DNA of 64,000 bases from Trichostrongylus colubriformis. Lineage: Eukaryota > Nematoda > Chromadorea > Rhabditida > Trichostrongylidae. This document shows positions 32,478-45,700 of this stretch, piece by piece. The stretch is from the NCBI GenBank assembly GCA_963978905.1, contig OZ022257.1, positions 19,115,664 through 19,179,663 of the forward strand, in the 5' to 3' direction. Every line of letters starts with the position of its first letter. Within the stretch, counting starts at the first letter, position 1. The notes below the pieces were generated by a model. That model saw only the letters and a program-made list of their open reading frames with translations. It did no database searches and was not told where the DNA came from. Position numbers and translations under genes: made by a program.

Positions 32478-33877
32478 AAATTATACCAATTCAAATAAAA
32501 TTGTGTGCTATCCTAAAGAGGGGAGGGGGTCCCTCAAAGAATGTTGAAAGAATGTGGATTAAGCAGTACTCTCAAGCGTATATTTTTGCCTAAGCCTCCT
32601 TAATGGAAAAGGGAAAAGTTCCATTTCCTTCCCTCCTGTTTAGACGCAAGGTGCCACCCTCCATTCTAAAATCGTTTGAGGTTGGCCAATCTCTTCTTAT
32701 AAAAAAGCATCCAATAAATTTCGCTCGAAACCGATGCGAGTACGCGGGTTTGCCATGCAATAACTGAACGATGATCAACCCCACATTATCCCGTTACAAA
32801 GGTTCTCGAAAGGCTTGTTTGGCCTAAGTGGAATGAGCGGAGTTGTCACCTGGGTGTGCGTCAGGACTCTCCATTAGGGGCACTGCTCCACGTGAATAAT
32901 ACCCCTCGCGCACCGGGCGTGTACCTGGTCCCATTTTGAATCGGCACGCACTAGAGGGGGGAGGGGGACCACCGACTCCTAACGTGACCTCACTCGATTG
33001 GACAGTCAAAACGCACTCTGATAATAGCCACTGGCAGGGTGAAGCTTTCGTCGAGGAATCCTCGACAGGGGGCCGTATTCGATCCGCTGGGAGGGGAGGG
33101 GGTCGTAATCGTTGAGCATCCAATAATCCAATAGGCAGTGATTAACGGAATTTCTCGGACTGAGGGTCCAAAGTATAAAGGGGAGATGTGATAAAAAGGA
33201 CCAAGTGAGTTCAAACCCGGAACTAATTTTACTTAAAGTCACACCACGCGATAATCAAAGTGGTCCTTACCTTCTCAGGGCAGGTAGACCCTTGGATGGT
33301 TGTGAAGATTGCACTCTATTCGCGGCGCCACGGCTTACCCCCGCCGCGCACGGTCTGGTCGACTTGAGCCGAGTTTAGCCCACCGAGCCGAATCACACCC
33401 GGCATAGACGAGAGGGAAACTTGCGGTAACACAAGATAAGGCAGCGATATCAATAGCGAAGGTAGCTTCAACAGGGAAGAAAGGTGATATCATCGAGCAG
33501 AAACTTATTTCCAATCTCCAATACTCGTACGAGGACCGATGGCAGGGAGCTTTATTTTTGTAGTTGTGAAGGGTTTTAAGTCAATTTTCTTCACTAGTGG
33601 GTATACCAGGGCCTCTACATCCTGTAACACACGCGATGGCTTTCACAATTTTTCGCGAGGTGTGCCTTTAACTATACGAGGTCGGCCAATGGCAATAACC
33701 TTTTCGTTTGCCCGCTGGCACCGAAACCACGTACAGAGACACCGAATTTCACCGATAGACCGTGAGAAGCGCCATCTATCCACGAGTACTGCTTAATCAA
33801 CATTCTTTCAACATTCTTTGAGGTGCCCCCTCCCCTCTTTAGGATAGCACCCAATTTTATTTGAATTGGTATAATTT
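32478..33877. mobile_element. 1.4-kb inverted-repeat element, class not assigned
   Basis: The left arm (AAATTATACCAATTCAAATA..., about 95 bp, including CTAAAGAGGGGAGGGGG) is mirrored at 33787-33877. The interior is unique in this window and shows no recognisable transposase, so it is probably a non-autonomous DNA element. Confidence 0.7.
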
Positions 33878-35582
33878 TTTATAACCAGTGTGAATGAATA
33901 CTCCAGAAACTATGAGATAAAAACGAAAAATTAGCTGATATGGACTTCTTTCATATCTTAGTACGATTGCAAGTGCGTAATCTGGTGTTAGCGGCCACTA
34001 TACGGACCGGAAAAACGTTTGTATTCATTGAGAATGTGGATGAAGTCCTCATGCATGGCGGATCCCACAGCGAAGCCAACCGAGGTCAACCGCTCTCACT
34101 TCGGTCACTTGAGAGCAAAAGATGCGTACCGGAGGCAAAACAGACACAATGGATCATTTTTTGCGAGGGATCATGAGAAGATCTCGCATTTTCGACGAAA
34201 GAGATTCCTCGACTGGCTCCACCCGTCCCCCCTCCCCCCGGAGTTAACTTCTTTCTTTCCGAAAATATTGTTCAGTTTGAACAACATCCAGGAAGCGGCT
34301 AGTTCGTTTACCCCGCACAACGAATTTGCACTCATGAGGTTGAGTTTGAAGGAAGTTACGACCAATTAAAGTGAAACACTTCGAAATTTTTCGGAATTTC
34401 CCTGGACAGAATTTCCATATAAAGAGCTATGCAACCACTAGGGAAACCAAGGAGCGCATAGACCGGTCTGAGGAAGTTATTGAGAAAATAGTTCGAAGTA
34501 ATTTGAAACATGGAACTTAAGTAAAGATTCAGGCATTCAAAAAATGTCCAAATTTAGTATGGGGCGCAGTGGAGCGCATGGCATGGCTCCCATTTAGTTC
34601 CTAACTTTCTGTTCTTTTTTCATCCTTTGTCACTGCCGCATAATTTGCATTACTTTTAAGCTTTCTCCTTTGCCATTAGAGGACGGGCACATTACCCATG
34701 GTCGGCAACGCTTTCGTTTCGGAATATAGGTTTTGAATTTCGTTAGCATATTATTTCTCTTAGACTCTCTTGTTTCAGAATATAAGTACCGCGTTTTGTT
34801 AGGTTCTTATTTCTCTCATTCAGTCAGGAGTTTGGCCTCATTGTTTTTCAACTATAGGCTCTTAATTTCCTTGATGCATTTGCGCGCATTGACCGGATAG
34901 AAACCACAGAAATAGCGAAACTTGAATGGGGAGGGGGAGCGTACGAAGGCCCCCTTTGGGGTGGTTGTATTTTCGGAAACTTTACATCGAGGTTACGCTT
35001 GACCTTGGGCACCAGCACGCGTTGTTAGATTAGGCCAGGCCGCAGTCAGCCTTCGCGATTTTCCGATTTTTCGACTCTGCGGTTTTAGCGTTGCACTTTC
35101 GCACACGATATTACAGCCTCGAGATTGTGCAATGCCACCACTTCGCGTGGGACGCCGCTGTAACGCGAAAACCGCTGAAACGCAAAGCTGCAAAATCGCA
35201 AAATTGCGCAAGCTGAGAGCGGCCGTGCAGCACAATAACACTTCTTTACGGACAAAGCACCGTCTTACAGAGAACATTTCAGGTATGACTGCAACCAGAG
35301 GTGGTCAGCACCTGAGTACCCACAATCAGTGCAAGATACTGTGCAAAGAGAACAGAAGGGTAAGAGAACAACATAAAAACAACCATGTCGCTAAAAAGAT
35401 AAAGAGCAAAATTTCTGGAAAATTTGGAGTAAGGTCTGGTGTAAAATGTGCACTATCGCAGTACCGTACTTTATTAGACGGTAAAGCTCAGTACGGAACG
35501 CTTACCGGTGATTACGATATTTTTCTACTAGATCACCATTCAAACTCTTTGTTGGTTATTATTGGGTTAAGTTCAAACTTAC
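33878..35582. other. intergenic, no gene recognised
   Basis: Open frames such as 34993-35277 (minus) carry no family motif. The terminal exon of the CCDC50-like gene should lie here but could not be picked out. Confidence 0.35.
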
Positions 35583-38500
35583 TGGAACTGCTGCTGCTGC
35601 TGTTGCGATGTCTGTTGAATAGTTCCCTGTGATGCAATGTCTTGTAAAAATGGATTCGTGGGGTGCAGAACATTCACTAGAGCTGGTATTTGTACGGATT
35701 CCATGACTGCCGACGTGGAACAACCAGGTGAAGAAAGATCCATCTGAACGTTTTCGTATCCATCATGATCGGTATTGTGAGTTGGTACAGTTGGAGGTGG
35801 AGGTGGAGGTGATGTGAAGATATCATCGGTCAGCGGAGGAGTAGGATTGTTAGTGATTAGCTAGAATGAAAGTTATCTAGGAGGATTAGCATAATATCAC
35901 GACGATTGTTAGTGCTGTTAGTAAATAAGTAGAGTTTTGAGCCCCAGATAGTGTGTGTGGTGTCGAAGCCTCATGCGACTGTCCCATCCCTCTTTCCAAA
36001 AGGTAAGAGTATGGGCCATTCCATAAATAATTTCACTTCTTTTCGTGGTGGATTTTTTTGTTATGAAAATATAAACTGTGCAGCATTTCTATATTATATT
36101 GTTCGCGGAAGAGTCATCTGCCCTACAAAAGATACATACAGTCCATTTCCCGACGGCTGACAGGGCGAGGCCTACGGACTTGTATCGATCTCTCTCACCC
36201 CGCCACACACTCTCACCCAACTCTGTAGGAGCCAGCCTTCGGGAACTGCACTGTATTTCAGTTTTTGCAATTGTTGAAATGGAACTGGCTAAGTGGTAAG
36301 TCCACACGACAGAAAGCAATCAAACCGGCAACCTATTTATACCCTATATTTCACTTCGAGAAATTCAAAAAGGCATTTATTGAGTATTATAGTTGGTCCG
36401 GAACCCTTCTATGAAGTCACCCAAAGGTTCACCAATATATTCTAATTCTTCTCATAATCGAAAGAAACACGGTGAGGGCCAGAAGTTTTCCTTGTTTCGA
36501 AACTGAGACAAAAAATCTGAAAGAACCGCCTCTTGTTTGATATTACAAACCCCTATTCAACATTGTGGGGGAGAAAAGGCGGTGAGTTCGCATGCCAGCC
36601 CGGACGAGCCAAAGGCCGGTGTCCCCCCTCCCCTCCCTCCGCTGATAATACCTGGATGGACGAAACTTCGAGGATTTGAGGATTTCTGTCACACTTGCAC
36701 TTTTCAAAATAAAATTTTGCAGGAGTTCCGTAGTTATCCCGTAGTTAATATTAGGTTGTCCCAAAAGTCTTGTCATATTTTCCCAAAAAAAATCAGTAAC
36801 TCTTGTTCACTTCGAGGCAGGTCCAGGCGGTTCAGGAATATGGTAAGACGTTCCCTAAGCTTTCTAGGAAAATATATATTGTCCCACCAGATCCCGTGGA
36901 GAGAGCTACAATGCCCGTTGTCGATACCCACCCAACTCGCGGTGTCATCTATTATGAGCGGTCTTGCGGCACCAAAACGACGGAAGCTTGCCACTCCATC
37001 AGCGCTGCATTGGGCAAGGGATGTGTGAGCTACATGACCGTGCGCCGCTGGTTCATCAGCTTCAGCAACGGCGAGATTGACATGAAAGACAAACCACGCT
37101 TGGGACTGTGCTGGTTCTGGGACGAGGAAGGAATGCTCTTCCGCGAGGTGCTGGTACAAGGCGAGACGGTCACCGCTACCGTATGCACCCACCAGCTCCA
37201 GTAGCTCGCCGTCGCTGTTCGAGAAAAGCGCCGAAAAGGTCCGCGGTCACCATTCTTCATGACGACGCCCGCTCCCATTTCGCGAAAAGTTCCCAGGCCA
37301 AGTTATAGGAGCTCGGCTGGGATGTGCTGCCCCACCCACCTTACTCTCCACACATTGCCCTTTCTGACCAACACCTTACCCATCCTCTCGAATCCTTCCT
37401 GGCCAAGAAAAAATTCGTTGATTATGACTTGCTTGCGAAGGCGATCGCTGACTTCTTCGACTCTCAGAACCCAGAGTTCTGGGAGAAGGAAATCAACGAT
37501 TTTCCTGTATAGTGGCAGAGGGTTGCCGATAACAATGGTCAATACTTTGTTGCCTAATTATTATTTGTTGGACGAAAAAAAATAAAAAGTGATGATCGAA
37601 AAAAATATGACAAGACTTTTGGGACAACCTAATAATTATAACATGACGCTGAAGAAAAACTCAAATTTTCGTAGAGGTCACGCCCTATAAGTCACGCTAC
37701 AATGCTGCATGCTGGCTATTGCTCTTGAGGGTACAAGCCAAAGCTCAATAATCTTACCGTAGTACTGCGCTCATCAGGAGTGAGATCGATCAGGGGCTGA
37801 TCGTTTACAGCAGTCGGAGATTGTTCTGATGCATGTGAAGGCTCAGCCATAGGTACCCCAACCCTGAAAACAAGTGGAGATAATATACTAAGGCTTTCAA
37901 TCACTTACAGTAACACGGACAAGGACGTTAACTTATAGACATTACGTTTAGATTCAAACCAGCGTCTGCACCTTCTCGATATCATATTGAACCACTGTAC
38001 CGATGAGACCCTAGCTCTTCCCATCCCTTCTTTACCCTATATTTACCTCTCACACGTACGACGTTATGAGTCGGTTGTTTATTTGATCACACATACACAT
38101 CACCCTTGCAACGAGATAGGTACATATAGGTAGGACAGCAGAGAAAATCACGGAGCCACTCAAAATGTGTTGCTAACTATTGGAGTGGACTACATACGGC
38201 GCTCCTGGCTCGCACGCTGCACATCCTGGTGCGAAAAAGATGTCCCGACAGACAGATTCCCCCATTGCAATATTTGCTGAGCACCTATACTATTTAGCAG
38301 CACATAAAAATGAACAGGTGTTTTTTGAACCGCACCTGCTTGATGACCCCGCATGTGGCTGGTCGACAAATGCAAGACGTTTGGCAAGCTCCGCGTCTCG
38401 TCGGGCCTGTTCTTCTTGTTCTCGTCGAGATTCCTCCTCGAATTCACGCTGAAGACGTCGTGCTAGTTCTTCATCAGATTCTGCTCTGAAATGGGGCAAA

Positions 38501-41500
38501 AGTTTGGATTACTCAATTGTAGCTGAAGCTCAAATGTAGCTGAAGCTCCGACTGTGCTTGTTGAAGCCGAAATGGTGATAAAGTAGGCCACCAACTTCAA
38601 AGGACTGTCTCCCTACTATCTGGTGGACGAGGACGCGGTATTTTTGAAGCTACCCTTTCCTACTTTACCGACAATAAGGATTAAATAAATAACTTCAATA
38701 AACCATAGATTAATTCATCCGAGGTAATCTATCTACCATCAAACCTCAGCAACACTCCCCTCAATAGTTCTGTGGAGGTGAAAGGAGTAGGACATGAAAA
38801 AAAGAGCATCTTTGCTATTCTGATATTTATGTTGTATTTTCTCAATATGGACCGCATACCTAGTTTCACACAAAAAGAAGAATTTGGTCACAGTCCTCAT
38901 GGTGGGGCGCAGCGGGACAGTGCCTCAGAGTAGATGCTCCGGGTGTGTACCCTTAATCATTTCGCAGCGTGACATGTCGCAAGCGAAGCAATGTGGACGA
39001 GCTCAAGGCGCCATGTTCTTAGGTCCCGGAGCGAGTACAAATCAACTGCGTATCGCGCCCCTAGCATTACCGTGTAATCGTTCCAAGGCCCAACTACCGC
39101 GATAGCTCGCAAACACTACGCGCGCGCCGCTTGTCGTGTGCGAAATCCTGACATAAGGCTACACAACTGGGTGCCTCGCCTCGTCTTCCGCCGCTGACGG
39201 AGACGAAAAGTGGGACTGCTTACGTGAATTTCTATTCCCACTGTGCCTCGCCGACCACGGCCGACGACGAGGTGGGCATCTACTCTGATTTTTGGCTACG
39301 TCAGCCACCACTTCAAGGAGCTTGTAATTGAGTTTGGTTCCCACTTTTTTGCGGTATAGCTTATAAGCTGCCCTTAACGAATACAACATAAACATATGGG
39401 TAGAAAAGGGGTTTTTTTCATGCACGATTCGTATGACATATATCCGAATATCCCCTAGCACTGCTGCTTATCAGAACATGTTCATCGTTGTTCAAATCTG
39501 GGCTGTATACCATCTTGACGACACACATCTTTTTGTTGGCTTCCAGCCTTCGCTGTCTGGCCACTTGATCCTCATTCATTTGCTCTCTGATGGAGCGCTT
39601 CGTGTCATCACCAACGAGACGTCGATCTTGTCGATTACGATTGTAATGTCTGAAAGAGTAGGATATTTTCCTCCCTTCAGTGAGCGGCGACACCTATCCC
39701 TACACTTTTTACAGTTTTTTTTCTCTTTTGGATCACGAAAATTGCTGATGTATATCATTCGAAACAAAAGTGATTCTAGAGGGTGTGCATGTGTTTTTGC
39801 CAGCCCTACGATGAGCCATGCCCTTTGCCTTCATTCAGTATCGTAAGCACCGTCGAATGCTTAACAAAAACTCCCATAGAACAATCCCCGCGGAAACAAG
39901 GGCTTTCAAATTATTCCCACATGGTTCTCATCGAATCCTCCGGCGCTATTCTGCCAGAAGGTACACTTCGCGATAACCATATAGATGGTTCTACCCTCTT
40001 GGGGCTGTAGTTCCTTGGATAGCTATCCAAACTATACCTTTTTTGCGCCACCAGGGTGCGCCATCATGACGCACCGTGGCAGAACGAGAAAGGTGCTGGC
40101 TCGATGGTTATCCGATTATCTATTTTTCCAAGGAAGTAAGTTGATTCGTGGAGTGTGCCTCGAAGACACGGTGAGTTTGGCAGATTGCGGAATATGAAAG
40201 TGCTCAACAATGTAACAGTAGAGAAAGAACGAGAGACGACGGCGAAAACCCCGAGAAACAGGAACCCGAAAACCCACTGTCTCTCGCGCCCCCTGCGTCA
40301 CTAGTCAGAGGTAGAATGCAGACGGACGGGAAGGCTAAATCAGCCAATCGCAAACGTTGTCCCGCCCGCCCCCGCTACCTGCCCGGCTGCAAGACTGCAG
40401 AACGACACGTCGTGCTGCTGAAACATGATAAGACCCCAAGTCGCTTTTTTCAATGCAACTATCGCAACACATCACTTCTTCTGGAGTGAAAGTTTCTTTT
40501 CGGTGAACAAAGTGAGTATCTTTTCTCCGATAAGATGAGTTTGGTGCCAGAAGTCCCAGCCCATGGGAAAAGAGGCTCTGCCTCCCGTAGGCTGGTCAAC
40601 ACGAAGTTTCCACTTATATCCGGGATTAGGTGGGATAGCGACGCAAAGATGCGATCAGAAGTCCACAGGATGCAATTGGGGGGTTCAGTGGTAAGTTTAG
40701 CTGTTGTACGTGTGTATGTTGTGTGCGCTCAATACATATCGGAAGCAATTTCCTTAATTTCAAGTCCGATCACCTTTGTGAACATGCCGCAGTGTGAACA
40801 TCTTGCAGCACCGGCCCTGCGTTGTCACATAACGGCTGGAAGCCCCGTATCCTACTCATGAGCTTAGCGTAGGGCACGGGTAGTTATATCATAGGGCTGT
40901 CAATGCGTCATTTATCTTCATAAAAAACCATTTTCGAATGAAAGGTACCAGCGCTGCGCCATCCACCCCAAAAAACCCTACCCTATTCTCTTGCGTGGCC
41001 GAGTCAAACGATGCGCTCGTGAAAAATTAGACATGGACACAGAATTTTCACCATAGCCAAGACAAGTAACGAGTAATTGAGCTGGCTAGCATATCGGAAT
41101 GGTGTAGGTAGGCAGCTAACACCAAAAGTAGCGAATCTGAGTAGCTCTGGAATCCCTCCAAAAATTTTTACAGCTAAGTTTTGGTCAGGAATATGGAACA
41201 TTGATATCCATATTGGACCCTGAAGAAAGAAACCCGAAATTTATGGACTAACTTAATATTTACCCTCCTTGAAGCCTCGTTTTCCGTCAACACACAAGTA
41301 TTCCCATTTTTGCAGCCCTCTCTTCTCTTGACTACAAAAAACTATTGCTTTTCGCACAATAACAGGTTCAGTTTTTCATGTGTGTTTATTCTACGTATGT
41401 GGTTTTCATTCATGGTCTGGTCCTTGCTATTTTCTGCTCAAAGGCAGCATTAGGGGAAAGTCGGACGAAAAGTAAAAGAAGTAGTGAATGGGAAAGTCGA

Positions 41501-42744
41501 GATGCCTAGTAACAGGACAGTGAAGAGACAACGGATGGAATTGGCCAAAAACCCGAGAAATAGGACCCCCTTTTCCTGCTGATTCTCGACGCGGATGACC
41601 TGTCCATCGAGAAGGGAGTAGTCTGATCTAGTTTTCCACTGGCATGTTGCCAAGTAAACACAAGAAAATGTCAAATACGACAGCACCTACTTTTTGGAGT
41701 GAGCTTCAAGCTAAACTGCGAAAGCGCGCCGCAAAACCTTCGATCCCTCCGCATCTCCTTGGCCGCTCCCACCCCAGTCAATCGGGAATTACTTCATCCG
41801 AAGGAGGGATCGACTTATCAAGAGGCGGGACAGATGGGCGGTTGCGGCGTTTTGCGGCGTTTCTACAGCTTGGAGGGGCGCTTTTTCATCGGGATTCCGC
41901 CACAGGTAGCCTTCTTAGGCCCAGGACTACCACGTGAGTGACTTCTTGTAGGGATTTCTCCATTACCACATTACCCTCTAATGCTGTCTTCAAGTTCCAT
42001 AGGCATGCGCGTACTACGATACATATAAAAGAGTATTCTTATGGTCTCTACGTGAGATTCAATCGCCGTCCACGGAGTATTACTTTCTTTGCAACCCTTA
42101 TATTTATGATGCATTTGCCTAGTAAAGGCCGCATGCAAAAATCCAAGCAAAAAGTGAGAATTCGTGTAAGATTCGGCTCCCCAACTTCTTGGCCGGGTGA
42201 GCGGGGCTTCCGAGTAAAAGCACCTTTCCGTCGTTCGCCGCGGTTGAATACGGGGAGTGGGACTGGATACATTTTTTTCGGCTCCTACAATGCGTTTCCG
42301 ACTGCGGTGGACGACGGCATGATCACTTGCTCGGAGGCTCCGCCCACCCGACCGCGATGTTGTGGTGCTGTATCTTAGCCGGTTTCACATTTTTTCGCGT
42401 GGAACTTTGCATGCGGCACACATTTGGCAAATACAACACAAATACATATAAGGGTAATATAAAAACTCATTTTTCCGTGAACGGTTCCTTTAAACTTCAA
42501 ATGTATGGAAGGATATGAATTCATTCTCTCTAATCGTCAACCTCTACCCTCAGTCATCATACACATAGTAGGGGCTGTGTCGACCCCCTATACAAGAAAG
42601 GGAGAAAGTCAGAGATGAAGCGAAACTCTACTTTGTGAGTCATTTTATACTATTAAAGAGACTCATCCACGTACTCCAAAAATTCTTCTTCTTGAAGGCG
42701 TAAGGCGATGTTATGATCCTCGATTTCGCGTAGACGCTGCGTCA
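35583..42744 (-). CDS. CCDC50-like coiled-coil protein, partial (both termini not found)
   Basis: Five exons chain in phase: 42744-42675, 39649-39527, 38485-38336, 37863-37758 and 35860-35583. Their product starts with IEDHNIALRLQEEEF, continues through a charged helix (REQMNEDQVARQRRLEANKK) into SDEELARRLQREFEEESR and DAELAKRLAF, and ends in a Pro/Ser/Gln-rich stretch (PLIDLTPDE, PPPPPP, a run of glutamines). The DEELARRLQ-type pattern resembles the ubiquitin-interacting (MIU) helices of CCDC50/Ymer, and IEDHNIALRLQEEE resembles the start of CCDC50 (VLEDHTLAHSLQEQE). In vertebrates that protein binds ubiquitin chains in receptor traffic and NF-kB signalling; the role here is inferred. The first exon (to supply one base before 42744) and the last exon (after 35583, phase 2) were not identified. 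The introns carry several MITEs. The exon chain is well supported; the CCDC50 identity is moderate. Confidence 0.55.
36751..37632 (+). mobile_element. mariner transposon, degenerate
   Basis: 882 bp with ends TTAGGTTGTCCCAAAAGTC and complement, flanked by TA. It sits in the CCDC50-like intron 35861-37757. Confidence 0.9.
36805..37558 (+). pseudogene. mariner transposase relic
   Basis: Recognisable late blocks are HDDARSHFAKSSQAKL, LGWDVLPHPPYSP, FFDSQNPEFWEKEI and DNNGQYFVA. The third catalytic block reads SPHIALSD, where SPDLAPSD is usual, so that Asp is His. Stops and frame changes run through the upstream part. Confidence 0.8.
38778..39435. mobile_element. MITE-A copy split by another MITE
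   Basis: The left part (ATTTATGTTGTATTTTCTC, GACCGCAT) and right part (CTCGTCTTCCGCCGC ... TACAACATAAACATATGGG) of MITE-A are separated by the element at 38943-39165. It lies in a CCDC50-like intron. Confidence 0.65.
38943..39165. mobile_element. MITE-D copy, nested
   Basis: Ends GTGTGTACCCTTA and GACATAAGGCTACAC, with interior CAACTGCGTATCGCGCCCCT shared with 52221-52457. Confidence 0.75.
40195..40515. mobile_element. TTAGGGG-type MITE, second copy (family of 21076)
   Basis: Shares TGTAACAGTAGAGAAAGAAC, a CCGAGAAACAGGAACCC block and ATAAGACCCCAAGTCGC with 21076-21481. Its ends are degraded. Confidence 0.65.
41440..41990. mobile_element. MITE-B copy 1
   Basis: 551 bp, ends AAAGGCAGCATTAGGGGAAA and the complement of AAGACAGCATTAGAGGG. 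Open frames inside carry no protein motif. It lies in the CCDC50-like intron 39650-42674. Confidence 0.8.
42061..42491. mobile_element. MITE-A copy
   Basis: 431 bp; GTCCACGG end on the left, CCGTGAACGGTTCCTTT on the right, same internal order as 30839-31267. Adjacent to MITE-B copy 1. Confidence 0.8.
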
Positions 42745-45700
42745 CTGAAAACATCTCGATATAACAGAGTGATATATTTGCAGGTGTGTTCTCAAAAGCC
42801 GATGATGTATTCTCCACAAGAAATGGTTGTAGTGGCGTGATTTGCATGGATGATTGCATCGATCTGTGGAGGCAGGGCGGCAAGATCGGAAGAAGGGGGT
42901 GAGGCAGTTGGGGCTATGAGTTGGGCCATTTGGTGGGCCGACCAGATCCTTTCATAGCAACTCCTCCCTCCCCAGTATTACTTGTTTCGCACAATCGACA
43001 TTGTACAATCAAACAACAGATCGCGCTCTCTTGTGCAAAGGCGCTCTTGCCAGCCGCAGTGGCAACGATACAGGTCAAGCACCGTTGAACAAATTTTTTG
43101 TGTTTTCTGTCGCCTACCGCCGTCCACTCGTAATTGCTAGGTCAACTCCAAGTGGTGAATGGTGCGTGAGTTAAGGCATATAAAATTCCCTTTCCTCGCA
43201 CTTTCCACCTTCTCCTCCCGATGATGGAGCCTATTCCGCCGGCGGATATATGTACAACCCCTTCAACCAACCAAAATACAACCCGCTTTGGGGTTCCTCA
43301 ACCAAATGCTTGGCCCTGAACCAATTGTTAGTTAGATGTGACCGCAATCCAAACAATCACTCAAAGCACGACGTTTGGGATAAGGTAAGGCTCAAGTTTC
43401 CTCGATATGATGTCGATCAGACAGAAAGAATAGGAGCTTCTCGAAAGCATTACATGTAACGTTTCTGAGATACTACCCTCATAACAAAGGGATGGTGAGC
43501 GGCTCAAACTACTACACTGGGGTCTCGTCTGAAGGAACTTCATTTAAAGGTGGCCTCATTCAATAAATTACTAGGGGAACAGAGAGGCAGGAAAGGGAAC
43601 TGCTCGGATATACTTCTACTTTTCATTTAATGAGCCAGCTAAACTAGTAGCTCAAGTGCGCTACATCAGAAAATTTCATTTTGGTACATAGTATGTTCCC
43701 TCATGATCAGCAGAAAGCTTCATTATTCAGCAAACGGGTGAAGCGGTTCCTGAACCGGTTATCCTCACAGAGGGAAGCATCCTTTTCCAATCAATAAAAC
43801 CATCGCAGTGGTTGTGAGACCATGTCCATTACTCCTCAAAAAAGAAGGTTCTATGCGCCTGATCCAACAGTAGTATTCATCTTCATTGGGTAATAGAATA
43901 ATCGTTCAGTGTTGCAATTTAATTTATTAAAGATCTGCAGTTACGAACGGTATGCTTTGATTTAAAAGTGAAACGAGAACGTAATTCCAATGGGTATGGG
44001 GTTCTGTGGAGAACCCCGGGGATGGCAAGCATGCCGTTGAATTTGAGTGGCTTTTTGAGACCACAGGAAAGGATGGATGCCAAATAAGGCTAAAAATAAA
44101 AAAGGCCCACCTTCAGCAACGCTAACGTTCTCCTCCGTCATGTGTTGAGTCGTCCTGGAAACACTATCACACTACAGCTATAAGATGTCGTAAATTGATG
44201 GCTGAGAGGAACTGCACGAGCAAATTTGAATCGAAAAGGTGACTGGAAGGGGCTGGAAGGACTTGGGGGGCTGCAGTGAGTTAGTGAGTGTTAGTTCCAA
44301 ACTTGTTTTCACTGTTCTGGTTTGAGGACGAGCGGCTGGTGGAACATCTACTTGTTTATGAAGCGGTAAGTTATTCGTTTCGTCTACATGGTTCTGGAAG
44401 TATAGTGGTGCAAAACATGGGAGTTTTGATGCTGATCAATGCATTGGCAATGCGCCAAAAGCATTACTACCATTCTGGATCATGGAAGCGTTTGAATGTG
44501 GAAATGGCCTGCAAATGAGTCCGAGAGCTACACGGACCACAAAAACATGGTGTTTCATGGTGAAAGCAAGAAAGCCTCGCGTGTACTGATTGGAATTTGA
44601 TCCAGGCAATGTACAGTTGATGTGCAACGCGAGAAGTCACTGCGTCACTCAGAGCTTTGCTGTCTTATAGCAAACGATAATCATTGTTTACAGTCGATAA
44701 ATGCGTTTAACAATATATAAATTAATTCATCGAGGATATGTCAAAACAGTGATATGCTAAGACGATTGATGAGAAAGTCAGCCAGCGGTGACTCAGAAAG
44801 AATGTTGCTATGCATGATAAGGGCGAGCACGGGTGGAGTCCGAAGTGGGTGTCAGCTGTTCATGTGCCATGGTCAAAAGACAGATGTGTGGGGCCTCTTA
44901 GATGACCGGATGATTCGACGACTTAGAGCAGCAAATCGATAGACGAATACGTTGATCGGCGATGATTCGGTCCCGTCTAGGCAAACATACTTGACGGAAA
45001 CGTCGGTGAATTGCGATTTCAATCTCTTTCATAAACCTTGATGCTCCGCCCACTATTATTCCGACGCGAAGAAAAGGATGAAAAGGAGTTAAGGAGATCG
45101 GTGAATGCGGGACGAGCAGGAAGAAAAGCAGCCGAAAGGAAGCGATCAATGCTCTTATCAGTGATAAATATTCTCGAGAGATGTGATCAAAATAGCTCCA
45201 CAATGATGTAAAGTAGCACCTAACAGTTGTAAAATGGCAAGAAAATGGCACGGAGGAATGAACCCATTACCTTTTTTTTGAATGTTGATTTTGATACTTT
45301 TTACTTATCAGTTTTTTTGGCTTATCAGCTCCTTAGCTTATCAGTCACGTTATTGTGAGTGCTGATAAGCTATGGTAGATATACCATTCAGAAGCTGAGT
45401 TAAGGTGAAAGGGGTGTTGGTGGTGCAGGTTCGAGTCTCGTCCAACAACGAAGATTTTGCCCATAACTCAGCACACTTGTGAGAATCCATTACCTATTTT
45501 TAGGTAAACATCAGCGGAAATGCTTGGAAATGACATTGCGAGTGATTCATCTGTCTCGCCTTTCATCAACAGCTGCGATCACCACCATCCTATTCCTGTG
45601 ACTCATCATGACGCAATGTTATGGCACAGCTCATGAGATTCTGGTGCACCACAGGTTGTCCTCCATAGGTTTTCTCTCCTCAGAAAGCAAATTTCACTTT

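Noticed and set aside
44988..45034. Possible first exon (MKEIEIAIHRRFRQ) of the CCDC50-like gene
   Set aside because: It ends in phase 0, whereas the next known exon at 42744 needs phase 1.
45420..45475. tRNA-like GGTTCGAGTCTCG box
   Set aside because: No cloverleaf could be formed around it; it belongs with the dispersed hairpin family of 11148.
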